The notes beneath the pieces were generated by a model, which searched no databases, had not been told where the DNA came from, and was given only the letters and a program-made list of their open reading frames with translations. A program made the translations under genes and the position numbers. Shown in pieces: positions 1 to 7,671 of a stretch of 64,000 nucleotides of DNA. Source of the DNA: DATMGU01 sp035555315 (GTDB taxonomy: Bacteria; Pseudomonadota; Alphaproteobacteria; ATCC43930; CGMCC-115725); assembly GCA_035555315.1 (NCBI GenBank), contig DATMGU010000126.1:1-64000 (forward strand), read 5' to 3'. The first letter of the stretch is position 1. The number at the start of each line of letters is the position of its first letter.

Positions 1-1194
1 AGCGCCGGTGATCTCATGCGCCTCGGAAAACGGCACCCCGCCCAGTGCCAGCCAATCGGCGATCTCGGTCGCCAGGGTGAAGCCCAGCGGGGCCTGCCGC
101 CGTAGCTCCGCCGCATCGACCTGCATGCTGCGCAGCATCCCGGCGAAGGGCGGCAGCATCAGTGCCAGCAGTTCTACCGTATCGATCGCCGCGTGCTTGT
201 CATCATTGAGGTCGCGGTTATAGGCGAGCGGCAGGGATTTCAGCGAGGCCAGCATGGCCAACAGATTACCCATCAGCCGGCCGGCCTTGCCGCGCGCCAA
301 TTCGGCGATATCCGGATTCTTCTTCTGCGGCATGATCGAGCTGCCGGTGGCGAAGGCATCATCCAGTACCACCCAGCGGAACTGCCGCGAGTTCCACAGG
401 CAGACCTCCTCCGCCAGGCGCGACAGGTTGACCGACAGCATGGCGGTGACGAACAGGAATTCGGCGACATGGTCGCGGCTGCCGACCGCATCGATCGAAT
501 TCTCGCAGGGCGCGTCATAGCCGAGTTCCCGCGCGGAGAGATCCGGCCGGCGCGCGATCGCGGAGCCGGCCAGCGCCGCGGCCCCCAGCGGCGAGCGGGC
601 GGTGCGCCGGTCCCAATCCCGCAGCCGATCGATATCCCGCGCGAAGGCCTGGGCATGCGCCAGCAGATGATGGGCGAACAGCACGGGCTGGGCCTGCTGC
701 AAATGGGTGAAGCCCGGCGCGATGGTATCGATATGCGCCCGCGCCTGCCCAATCAGCGCGTCCTGCACGGCGAGCAGGTCGAGCGTCATCAGCCGTGCCC
801 GGTCGCGCAGATAGAGCCGGAGATCATTCGCCGCCTGATCGTTGCGCGAGCGGCCGGCGCGCAGCTTGCCGCCCAACGCACCCAGCCGTTCGGTCAGTAC
901 CCGTTCCAGGAAGGTGTGGACGTCCTCATCGCCCGGCGCCGGCTGGACCTGGCCCGCGGCGATCTCGGCCGTGAGCGTATCGATCGCCACCAGGATGCGC
1001 GCGACCTCGTCCGCCGCCAGCAGGCCCGCCCGCTCCAGCTCCCGCGCATGGGCGCGCGAGCCGGCGAGATCATAGGCGGCCAGCCCGAAATAGGCGGGCT
1101 CGGCCCGCGAAAACGCGGTCAGCGTCGGATCCGGCGGCGAGCGGAACCGGCCACCCCATAACCGTTCGGTCGCGTCGGTCAGAACAGCCCCCAC
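1..1194 (-). CDS. argH: Argininosuccinate lyase, 3' end outside window
   Basis: Cytosolic last enzyme of arginine synthesis; it splits argininosuccinate into arginine and fumarate. The visible 398 codons contain the N-terminal WGGRF motif of the family and the fumarase/lyase signature GSSIMPQKKNPD (about residue 280), followed by a normal continuation up to the window edge; family members are about 460 residues, so some 60-70 codons are missing. I chose GTG at 1194 as the start: it is the only ATG/GTG/TTG between the first in-frame upstream stop and the WGGRF motif, and an AAGGGGAA purine run lies about 14 bases upstream. It diverges from pheC across 130 bp. The identification is secure; only the exact start is inferred. 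Confidence 0.95.
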   Translation of the reverse strand, partial: MGAVLTDATERLWGGRFRSPPDPTLTAFSRAEPAYFGLAAYDLAGSRAHARELERAGLLAADEVARILVAIDTLTAEIAAGQVQPAPGDEDVHTFLERVLTERLGALGGKLRAGRSRNDQAANDLRLYLRDRARLMTLDLLAVQDALIGQARAHIDTIAPGFTHLQQAQPVLFAHHLLAHAQAFARDIDRLRDWDRRTARSPLGAAALAGSAIARRPDLSARELGYDAPCENSIDAVGSRDHVAEFLFVTAMLSVNLSRLAEEVCLWNSRQFRWVVLDDAFATGSSIMPQKKNPDIAELARGKAGRLMGNLLAMLASLKSLPLAYNRDLNDDKHAAIDTVELLALMLPPFAGMLRSMQVDAAELRRQAPLGFTLATEIADWLALGGVPFSEAHEITGA

Positions 1195-1324
1195 ATTTTC
1201 TTGGTTATTCCCCTTGAGATGACCAACCGCCTACTCTCTTCCCCGATGGCACATGCCTTGAACGCAACGATCGTGCCGTCGCAGCTTTGCGATAGCCAGC
1301 ATCTTAGGACGGGGAGAGACAAGT

Positions 1325-2107
1325 ATGGGTGCATCCTTCAAGATTGTCGCGGCGCTGGCAGCGGCGCTGGCGATAGCGATGCCGACGGCCTGGGCCGCGG
1401 AAGACGGCGCCCTCGCCCGGATCAAGCAGGCCGGCGTGCTGCGCATCGGGACGACGGGCGACTACAAGCCGTTCAGCTACAAGACGGCGGATGGCGCGCT
1501 GATCGGTGCCGATATCGAGATGGCGAAGGATCTGGCAGCGACCCTGGGGGTCCGCCCGGATTTCGTGCCGACCACCTGGAAGACGCTGCTGGAGGACTTC
1601 AAGGCGGATAAGTTCGACGTGGCGCTGGGCGGCATCACGATCAATCCGGACCGGGCGGCGATCGGCGATTTCTCGGTGCCGAACGTCTCGGACGGCAAAC
1701 GGCCGATCGTCCGCTGCGGCGACAAGGACAAATACACCTCGCTCGACGCGATCGACCAGCCCGCCACAAGGGCGGTCACCAACCCCGGCGGCACCAACGA
1801 CAAATTCGCCCATGAGCATTTCCAGAAGGCGCAGCTCGCCGTTTGGCCGGACAATAAGACGATCTTCGAGCAGCTGGTGACCAACCAGGCGGATGTCATG
1901 GTGACCGATGGCGTCGAGGTCGATCTGCAGTCGAAGCTGCATCCCGGCGTGCTGTGCCCGGCGGCGGTCAGCGCGCCTTTCACCCATTTCGACGACGCCT
2001 ATCTGATGCGCAAGGACAAGCCGCTGAAGCAGGTCGTCGACGGCTGGATGCAGCAGGCGATCGCCACCGGCAAGTGGCGCAAGGCGCTGGACGGGGCGAT
2101 GCAGTAG
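1325..2107 (+). CDS. pheC: Periplasmic cyclohexadienyl (arogenate/prephenate) dehydratase, PheC type
   Basis: 260 residues. Residues 1-24 form a signal peptide ending AWA. The rest is a periplasmic binding-protein fold, but the motifs TTGDYKPFSY (43-52), NPGGTN (155-160), PDNKTIFEQ and the VTDGVEVDLQSKLHP segment follow Pseudomonas cyclohexadienyl dehydratase rather than ordinary amino-acid receptors. That enzyme decarboxylates and dehydrates prephenate or arogenate to phenylpyruvate or phenylalanine outside the cytoplasm. The start is ATG with GGGGAGA 8 bases upstream. No ABC permease lies next to it, which fits an enzyme better than a transport receptor. A plain solute-binding protein remains the alternative. 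Confidence 0.8.
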   Translation: MGASFKIVAALAAALAIAMPTAWAAEDGALARIKQAGVLRIGTTGDYKPFSYKTADGALIGADIEMAKDLAATLGVRPDFVPTTWKTLLEDFKADKFDVALGGITINPDRAAIGDFSVPNVSDGKRPIVRCGDKDKYTSLDAIDQPATRAVTNPGGTNDKFAHEHFQKAQLAVWPDNKTIFEQLVTNQADVMVTDGVEVDLQSKLHPGVLCPAAVSAPFTHFDDAYLMRKDKPLKQVVDGWMQQAIATGKWRKALDGAMQ

Positions 2108-2124
2108 GACGATCGGCGGCCCGC

Positions 2125-2727
2125 TTAAGCTGATCGGGGCAACTGCCCCGCGATCAGCACGGCGGCCGTCTTCGCCGCCGCCGCCGACGGGCCTTGGGCA
2201 CCCTGCATCTGACCGCTACTATAGGCGCCGTTCATGACCAGGTGCAGTTGATCGGCGAGCCCCGCCGGGTCCGCCGCTCCCATGGCGCGGGCAAGCTCGG
2301 TGAAGCGGCGTCTGACCTCCGCCTGATGACGTCCGATCACGGCGACGGCCGGATGGGCGGGATCCGGAAATTCGGTCGCGGTGTTGACGAAGGGACAGCC
2401 CCGATACGTCGGTTTCGCGGTCCGCCGGACGATCGAGGCGAAGAGCCCCTCGATCTGTTCTCTCGGCGTCGAATGCCGCGCCACCTCCCCGTCCCACCAT
2501 TGCCAATAGAGCCGATCGCGCTCCTCCAGATAGGCCACCACCAAATCGTCCTTGGAGGGAAAATTGCGATAAAGGCTGGTCTTGGCGACACCGGAGCAGG
2601 CGACGATCGTATCGACGCCGACGGCGCGCACCCCTTGCCGATAGAACAAATCGCAGGCGACATCGAGCAACCGGTCGCGCACCCCGGATGGCGTGGTTGG
2701 CATGGCACTAGAAGCGGGAAACGTCAT
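2125..2727 (-). CDS. TetR/AcrR-family transcriptional repressor
   Basis: 200 residues. The N-terminal TetR helix-turn-helix (about residues 15-62) includes the recognition region VDTIVACSGVAKTSLYRNFPSKDDL. The C-terminal half carries the GCPFVN motif seen in a broad group of drug- and aldehyde-responsive TetR regulators. I start at ATG 2727 because an upstream extension would run through the operator region; ATG 2703 is also possible. The gene diverges from the MFS carrier at 2862, and a perfect palindrome sits between them, so it very likely represses that carrier and itself. The inducer is unknown. Its 3' end converges on pheC 17 bp away. Confidence 0.88.
   Translation of the reverse strand: MTFPASSAMPTTPSGVRDRLLDVACDLFYRQGVRAVGVDTIVACSGVAKTSLYRNFPSKDDLVVAYLEERDRLYWQWWDGEVARHSTPREQIEGLFASIVRRTAKPTYRGCPFVNTATEFPDPAHPAVAVIGRHQAEVRRRFTELARAMGAADPAGLADQLHLVMNGAYSSGQMQGAQGPSAAAAKTAAVLIAGQLPRSA
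2129..2158. terminator. Possible bidirectional hairpin between converging pheC and tetR genes
   Basis: GCTGATC (2129-2135) pairs with GATCAGC (2152-2158). Inside, GGGGC (2136-2140) pairs with GCCCC (2145-2149) across an AACT loop, with a 2-base bulge. The stem lies within the last codons of the TetR gene and has no T-run, so it is at best a weak shared terminator. Confidence 0.3.
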
Positions 2728-2763
2728 CGCAAACTCGAGCGGGAAATGAGGCGGAACGGGCGA

Positions 2764-2792
2764 TTGACACGATACAGACCTGTCTGTAGCGT
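2764..2792 (+). promoter_or_regulatory. Promoter with TetR operator between -35 and -10
   Basis: TTGACA (2764-2769) is followed after a 17-base spacer by TAGCGT (2787-2792). The spacer holds TACAGAC (2773-2779) and GTCTGTA (2782-2788), a perfect 7-bp inverted repeat around CT. Bound repressor would block RNA polymerase at the MFS gene, whose ATG is 70 bases downstream. The palindrome also lies about 45-60 bp upstream of the tetR start, allowing autoregulation. The palindrome is directly visible; the assignment to this TetR is inferred from position. Confidence 0.75.
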
Positions 2793-2861
2793 CGCCAGTA
2801 AATTCGTGGAGCCGGTCATCACGGGTCCCGACAACAGTCACTCGTCCCCATAGGAGCGCTC

Positions 2862-4169
2862 ATGTCCCTCGTCACGCGTCTGGCCCGCGGCAGGCTGCAT
2901 TACGGCTGGATCATCGCGGGCGTCACGTTCCTGGCGCTGCTCTCGTCGGCCGGGGTGCGCTCCACGCCCAGCGTGCTGATGGTACCGCTGGAAACCGAAT
3001 TCGGCTGGTCGCGGGCGACCATCTCGCTCGCGGTATCGATCAACCTCATGCTGTTCGGGTTGATGGGGCCGTTCGCGGTCGCCCTGATCGAGCGGATCGG
3101 GGTTGTGCGGGCCATGGTCGGCTCAGCCCTGCTGGTGGCAACGGGCATCGGCCTGACGCCGTGGATGACGCAATCCTGGCAATTGATCCTGCTCTGGGGC
3201 GTGGTGGTCGGCGCCGGCACCGGCATGAGCGGCCTCGCCTTGGGAGCCATGGTGGTAAACCGCTGGTTCACCGAGCGGCGCGGCCTGGTCATGGGCATGC
3301 TGACCGCCAGCACGGCGACCGGCCAACTGGTCTTCCTGCCGCTGATGGCCGCCATCGTCGAGGCTTGGGGTTGGCGGTTCTCCACCATCCTGGTCGCCGG
3401 TGCCGCCTTGGTGGTGGTACCGCTGGTCGCCCTGCTGATGCGCGACCGGCCGGCCGATATCGGCCTCAAACCCTATGGCGAAACCGGCGCCTCGGTGCCC
3501 CATGCCCGGGCGACCGGCAATCCGATCGCGATCGCCTTCGCGGCACTGGGCCGTGGGTTCAAATCCAGGGATTTCTGGCTGCTGTTCCTCAGCTTCTATA
3601 TCTGCGGTGCCAGCACCAACGGGTTGATCGGCACGCATCTGATCCCGGCATGCCTGGATCATGGCATCGCCGAAGTCACGGCGGCCAGCCTGTTGGCCGC
3701 CATGGGCATCTTCGACTTTTTCGGCACGACCCTGTCGGGCTGGCTGTCCGACCGGTACGACAACCGACTGCTGCTGTTCTGGTATTACGGTCTGCGCGGG
3801 TTGTCGCTGCTGTTCCTGCCGTTCAGCTTCGATCTGTCGTTCTACGGGCTGTCGATCTTCGCGGTGTTCTACGGGTTGGATTGGATCGCCACGGTGCCGC
3901 CGACGGTGCGGCTCGCCGCCAATTCCTTCGGCAAGGAGAATGTCGGGCTGATGTATGGCTGGATCGCCGCCGGCCACCAGCTGGGTGCCGCTAGCGCTGC
4001 GTTCGGCGCCGGCAAGCTGCGCACCGAGCTGGGCAGCTATACCGAGGCCTTCATGATCTCGGGCAGCCTGTGCCTGTTAGCCGCCATCCTGGTAATGTAC
4101 ATTGGACGGGGCGCGCGCGCCGCCGATGCGGGTTCGGCGGGACAGGCCGCCCAATCGGCCGCGGCCTGA
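2862..4169 (+). CDS. MFS transporter, monocarboxylate/oxalate-formate-like
   Basis: 435 residues with about 12 hydrophobic segments and a central cytoplasmic loop near residues 200-225. The opening LHYGWIIAGVTFLALL and the NRWFTERRGLVMGML segment after TM4 are typical of the family of organic-anion carriers that includes oxalate/formate antiporters and eukaryotic MCT-like proteins. It would act in the inner membrane. ATG is preceded by AGGAG at 7 bases. It is the target of the divergent TetR, so expression should be induced by an unknown small molecule. Substrate cannot be assigned from sequence alone. Confidence 0.85.
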   Translation: MSLVTRLARGRLHYGWIIAGVTFLALLSSAGVRSTPSVLMVPLETEFGWSRATISLAVSINLMLFGLMGPFAVALIERIGVVRAMVGSALLVATGIGLTPWMTQSWQLILLWGVVVGAGTGMSGLALGAMVVNRWFTERRGLVMGMLTASTATGQLVFLPLMAAIVEAWGWRFSTILVAGAALVVVPLVALLMRDRPADIGLKPYGETGASVPHARATGNPIAIAFAALGRGFKSRDFWLLFLSFYICGASTNGLIGTHLIPACLDHGIAEVTAASLLAAMGIFDFFGTTLSGWLSDRYDNRLLLFWYYGLRGLSLLFLPFSFDLSFYGLSIFAVFYGLDWIATVPPTVRLAANSFGKENVGLMYGWIAAGHQLGAASAAFGAGKLRTELGSYTEAFMISGSLCLLAAILVMYIGRGARAADAGSAGQAAQSAAA

Positions 4170-4252
4170 GCGGTAGCCTTTCGCAGTCAATCGGCGGAGG
4201 GATCGCGCTGACGGTCGTTGATCGGAAACGACGACCCTGGAAAGGAGACGTC

Positions 4253-4555
4253 ATGCGCAAGATTTCGATGGCGGCGACCCTCTTGCTGGCTATTGGGCTC
4301 GCCGGCCCAGCGCTGGCGCAGACCGTGCCGCAGCACGCCTATAGCGCCGGCGCCAAGCTGCAGCCACGGCCGATCGATGGCGAGAAACCGACCAATGCGG
4401 ATCCGGCGCAGGTGGAATCGACCCTCGACGCTTTGGCGAAAAGCACGGGCGGAGACCGGGCGGCGCCCCCTGCGACCGACCTGTATGGCCACCCGCTGGG
4501 CGGCGATCCCGGCCTCAACCCGCCGGGGCTGACCCAAACGAAGCCAAAATCCTAG
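4253..4555 (+). CDS. Small secreted protein of unknown function
   Basis: 100 residues. It has a clear signal peptide (KISMAATLLLAIGLAGPALA, cut before QT), then a polar, proline-rich mature part of about 77 residues ending in a YGHPLGGDPGLNPPG-type segment. There are no cysteines or lipobox, so a soluble periplasmic or secreted protein is expected. The start is ATG with AAAGGAG 6 bases upstream, one of the best ribosome sites in the window. It lies 83 bp after the MFS gene and 110 bp before the Atm1-type exporter. I do not recognise the family. Confidence 0.75.
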   Translation: MRKISMAATLLLAIGLAGPALAQTVPQHAYSAGAKLQPRPIDGEKPTNADPAQVESTLDALAKSTGGDRAAPPATDLYGHPLGGDPGLNPPGLTQTKPKS

Positions 4556-4665
4556 GGGCGAGGCCGAGCTGTCGAGAGCGCGTGGAGCCATCCCGAACGA
4601 CTGGGGCGCATCGCGTGGCGAAAAGATGCTAAGTACCGGCGCCGCTTCGTCTTCGAGGATCCATC

Positions 4666-6525
4666 TTGGCAACCGCCGCTCTCCCAAAGCCCCGCTTAAG
4701 CCGTCACAGCTTCCGCGCCGTCGCTTTCCTGCTGCCTTATCTATGGCCCAAGGGGGCGATCGAACTCAGGCTGCGGGTCGTGCTCGCCATGACCTGCCTG
4801 GTGGTGGCGAAGATCGCAAATGTCTATGTGCCGATGCTGTACAAGCAGGCGGTCGACGCGCTGGGCCATCCCGGCGCCTTGGCGGTGGCCGTCCCGATCG
4901 GCATCATCCTGGCCTATGGCGGCGCCCGGATCCTGTCGCTGATCTTCGCCGAACTGCGCGACGCGGTCTTCGCCAAGGTGGCGCAACGGGCGATCCGCAC
5001 CGTCGGCCTGGAGATCTTCCGGCACCTGCACGCCCTGGCGCTGCGCTTTCACCTGGAACGGCAGACCGGCGGACTCAGCCGATCGATCGAGCGAGGCACC
5101 AAGGGCATCGAGACCCTGCTGTCCTTCATGCTGTTCAACATCATGCCGACCTTGTTCGAGATCGGCTTGGTCTGCGTCATCCTCTGGCGGGTTTACGACA
5201 TCTGGTTCGCCCTGGTGACCTTCGTCACCGTGACGATCTACATCGCCTATACCTTAGCCATCACCGAATGGCGGATCACCTTTCGCCGGCGCATGAACCA
5301 AAGCGACAGCGAGGCCAATACCAAGGCGATCGACAGCCTGATCAATTACGAGACGGTCAAGTATTTCGGCAATGAGGAGCACGAAGCCCGGCGCTTCGAC
5401 GAGGCGCTGCAGCGCTACGAGCGGGCGGCGGTCATCAGCCAGACCAGCCTATCGCTGCTCAACATCGGCCAGGCGACGATCATCTCGGTCGGCCTTACCG
5501 CCATCATGTATATGGCGGGTCGCGGCATCGTCGCCGGCACCATGAGCCTGGGCGACTTCGTGCTGGTGAACACCTACCTCATCCAGCTCTACCAGCCGCT
5601 CAACATGTTCGGTTTCGTCTATCGCGAGATCAAGCAGTCGATGATCGATATGGAGCAGATGTTCACGCTGCTGACCATCGATCGAGAGATCCAGGACAGC
5701 CCGGATGCGCGGCCGCTGCGCCTCGAAGGCGCCAGGCTGGAGTTCCGCGACGTCGAATTCGGCTATGACCCGCGCCGACCCATCCTGAAGGGCGTGAGCT
5801 TCGTCATCCCGGCGGGGCACACGGTCGCCGTGGTCGGCGCCAGCGGGGCCGGCAAATCGACACTGAGCCGCCTACTGTTCCGCTTCTACGACGTCAACGA
5901 CGGTCAGGTGCTGATCGACGGCCAGGATATCCGCACGATCACGCAAAGCAGCCTGCGCGCGGCGATCGGCATCGTCCCGCAAGACACGGTGCTGTTCAAC
6001 GACACGATCTATTACAACATCGCCTATGGCCGGACCTCCGCCAGCCGCGACGAGGTCGAACACGCCGCGCGCCTCGCCAATATCCACGACTTCATCCTGA
6101 GCCTGCCCGATGGCTATCAATCGATGGTCGGCGAGCGCGGGTTGAAACTATCGGGCGGCGAGAAGCAGCGTGTCGCGATCGCCCGTACCATCCTGAAACA
6201 GCCGGCGATCCTGCTGTTCGACGAGGCGACCTCGGCCCTCGACACCCATACCGAGCGCGAGATCCAAGCCAATCTGCACGAGGTCAGCCGTGGCCGGACG
6301 ACGCTGGTCATCGCCCATCGCCTGTCCACGGTGATCGATGCGGATGAGATCATCGTGCTGGAAGCCGGCCAAATCGTCGAACGCGGCCGCCATACCGAGC
6401 TGCTGGCGCTCGATGAGCGATATGCCGCGATGTGGCGCCGCCAGCAGGAAGCCGCGGCCAAGGGCGATCCGTTGCTGGCACCGCCGCCGGTTCACCAACC
6501 GGCGATCGCCGCGCCGGCCGGGTAG
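4666..6525 (+). CDS. Atm1-type ABC exporter (heavy metal/glutathione-conjugate class)
   Basis: 619 residues, half-transporter with an N-terminal six-helix membrane domain (about 35-320) and a C-terminal ATPase. Membrane-domain motifs LALRFHLERQTGGLSRSIERG and INYETVKYFGNE are diagnostic of the Atm1/ABCB7/HMT1 group, which exports glutathione-linked persulfides or metal conjugates. The nucleotide domain shows Walker A GASGAGKST, signature LSGGEKQR, Walker B LLFDEATSALD and the H-loop IAHRLST. Translation appears to begin at TTG 4666, with GAGG 7 bases upstream. It forms a homodimer in the family. Its neighbour is a MerR/CDF metal-resistance pair, which fits a metal or thiol-stress role, though co-regulation is not shown. 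Confidence 0.93.
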   Translation: MATAALPKPRLSRHSFRAVAFLLPYLWPKGAIELRLRVVLAMTCLVVAKIANVYVPMLYKQAVDALGHPGALAVAVPIGIILAYGGARILSLIFAELRDAVFAKVAQRAIRTVGLEIFRHLHALALRFHLERQTGGLSRSIERGTKGIETLLSFMLFNIMPTLFEIGLVCVILWRVYDIWFALVTFVTVTIYIAYTLAITEWRITFRRRMNQSDSEANTKAIDSLINYETVKYFGNEEHEARRFDEALQRYERAAVISQTSLSLLNIGQATIISVGLTAIMYMAGRGIVAGTMSLGDFVLVNTYLIQLYQPLNMFGFVYREIKQSMIDMEQMFTLLTIDREIQDSPDARPLRLEGARLEFRDVEFGYDPRRPILKGVSFVIPAGHTVAVVGASGAGKSTLSRLLFRFYDVNDGQVLIDGQDIRTITQSSLRAAIGIVPQDTVLFNDTIYYNIAYGRTSASRDEVEHAARLANIHDFILSLPDGYQSMVGERGLKLSGGEKQRVAIARTILKQPAILLFDEATSALDTHTEREIQANLHEVSRGRTTLVIAHRLSTVIDADEIIVLEAGQIVERGRHTELLALDERYAAMWRRQQEAAAKGDPLLAPPPVHQPAIAAPAG

Positions 6526-6534
6526 CTCGCCTCG

Positions 6535-6571
6535 TAGTTCTAGGGCGACAGCTTAGTTCTAGGGCGACAGC
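6535..6571. repeat. Tandem 18-bp direct duplication
   Basis: TAGTTCTAGGGCGACAGC occurs at 6535-6552 and again at 6554-6571, separated by one T. The second copy contains the stop codon and last two codons of the merR gene, so the copy beyond it duplicates the gene end. It looks like a recent slippage or unequal-exchange event in the 33-bp gap between two converging genes. Confidence 0.9.
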
Positions 6572-6960
6572 GCTTCGATGATGCGGCATTCGGCAACGGT
6601 CCCGTGTCCGCAGTGATCGATCAGGTCGCGCAACTCGCGGGCGAGCGCCCCGAGATCGGCGATTTTATGCTCGACCGCCGCCAAATGCCCTCGGGCAATG
6701 GCGTCGACGGCCATGCAGTCGCGGTCTCGTTCATCGGCCAGCTTGAGTAAATCGCGCACCACCTCCAGGGAAAAGCCGAGATCGCGGCTGCGCCGCACGA
6801 AGCTCAGGCGGGCCAGATGCTCCGCCCCGTAGGCCCTGAAATTACCGCTGGTCCGACCCGGGTCGGTCAGCAGGCCGATCCGCTCGTAGTAGCGGATCGT
6901 CTCGACCTTGGTGCCGGTCGCCTCGGCGAGATCCCCGATAGACAGAAAGCCGTTCTTCAT
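6559..6960 (-). CDS. MerR-family metal-responsive activator (Cd/Pb/Zn type)
   Basis: 133 residues. Winged-helix DNA-binding part at 5-70 (SIGDLAEATGTKVETIRYYERIGLL), then a coiled dimerisation helix. Cys82, Cys117 and Cys125 occupy the positions of the three metal ligands of CadR/PbrR/ZntR sensors: one cysteine before the dimer helix and two in the C-terminal loop. Such proteins bind a stretched promoter and untwist it when metal binds. The ATG at 6960 is chosen because the longer frame would cover the operator. The gene diverges from a cation-efflux gene with a textbook MerR promoter between them. Which metal is sensed is not settled by sequence. Confidence 0.9.
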   Translation of the reverse strand: MKNGFLSIGDLAEATGTKVETIRYYERIGLLTDPGRTSGNFRAYGAEHLARLSFVRRSRDLGFSLEVVRDLLKLADERDRDCMAVDAIARGHLAAVEHKIADLGALARELRDLIDHCGHGTVAECRIIEALSP

Positions 6961-6964
6961 GCCC

Positions 6965-6995
6965 TTGACCCTGTAGTCGCTACAGGGTGCATATG
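6965..6995 (+). promoter_or_regulatory. MerR-type promoter with 19-bp spacer and operator dyad
   Basis: -35 TTGACC (6965-6970) and -10 CATATG (6990-6995) are separated by 19 bases, longer than the usual 17. The spacer holds the perfect dyad ACCCTGTAG (6968-6976) / CTACAGGGT (6980-6988) around TCG. This geometry and the ACCCTGTAG arm match CadR/PbrR/ZntR operators. It drives the CDF gene at 7032 and probably its own repressor-activator. Confidence 0.88.
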
Positions 6996-7031
6996 GGTAT
7001 CCGTGATCATTTTCCACACGGGGATCGTACC

Positions 7032-7667
7032 ATGAGCGCCTGCTGCGCCTCGGATAGCTGCCACAGCCCCGCCCCGGACCCGTCTTATCGGCGAATTCTG
7101 TGGATCGCCCTTGCCTTGAACGCCGCGATGTTCGCGGTCGAGACGGTCGGCAGCCTCCTCTCCGGATCGGTCTCGCTGCAAGCCGACGCCCTGGATTTCC
7201 TGGGCGACGCCGGCAACTACGCAGTCAGTTTGATCGTGCTGGGACTCGCCGTGCACTGGCGTGCCCGGGCGGCGTTCGGCAAGGGGATCGTCATGGGCTT
7301 GTTCGGGCTCTGGGTCGCCGGCAACACCCTCTGGCATGCCGCGTCGGGAGGGCTTCCTCGGTCGGACCTGATGAGCGGAATCGGCCTCCTCGCCTTCGCC
7401 GTGAACCTCGCGGTCGCCTTCCTGCTGTTTCGCCATCGGACGGGCGATGCCAACCGCCTATCGGTCTGGCTATGCACCCGGAACGACGCCATCGCGAACA
7501 TCGCGGTGATCCTGGCCGGCATCGGCGTCTGGCTGACCGGTACGCGGTGGCCGGATATCGCCGTGGCCGCCGTGATCGCCACCCTCGGCCTGAGCGGTGC
7601 CTGGCAGGTGACGCGGAAAGCGCGCCAAGAATTGGAGCGTCCTGCCCTAACCGCCGCGGCCGAATGA
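7032..7667 (+). CDS. Cation diffusion facilitator efflux protein, short form
   Basis: 211 residues with six predicted membrane helices. The second helix contains QADALDFLGDAGN, in which Asp55 and Asp59 give the DxxxD metal-site pattern; the fifth helix has CTRNDAIANIAV, the partner site. The N-terminal tail is Cys/His-rich (CC at 4-5, CH at 10-11), as in many metal exporters. The chain ends right after helix six, so the usual cytoplasmic C-terminal domain is absent; some CDF proteins naturally lack it. I start at ATG 7032 (GGGGAT upstream) because an earlier in-frame start at 6987 overlaps the promoter. It would export the metal sensed by the divergent MerR. Confidence 0.87.
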   Translation: MSACCASDSCHSPAPDPSYRRILWIALALNAAMFAVETVGSLLSGSVSLQADALDFLGDAGNYAVSLIVLGLAVHWRARAAFGKGIVMGLFGLWVAGNTLWHAASGGLPRSDLMSGIGLLAFAVNLAVAFLLFRHRTGDANRLSVWLCTRNDAIANIAVILAGIGVWLTGTRWPDIAVAAVIATLGLSGAWQVTRKARQELERPALTAAAE

Positions 7668-7671
7668 GCGC

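Noticed and set aside
193..1161. 322-codon + strand frame
   Set aside because: Antisense of argH, which carries the lyase signature.
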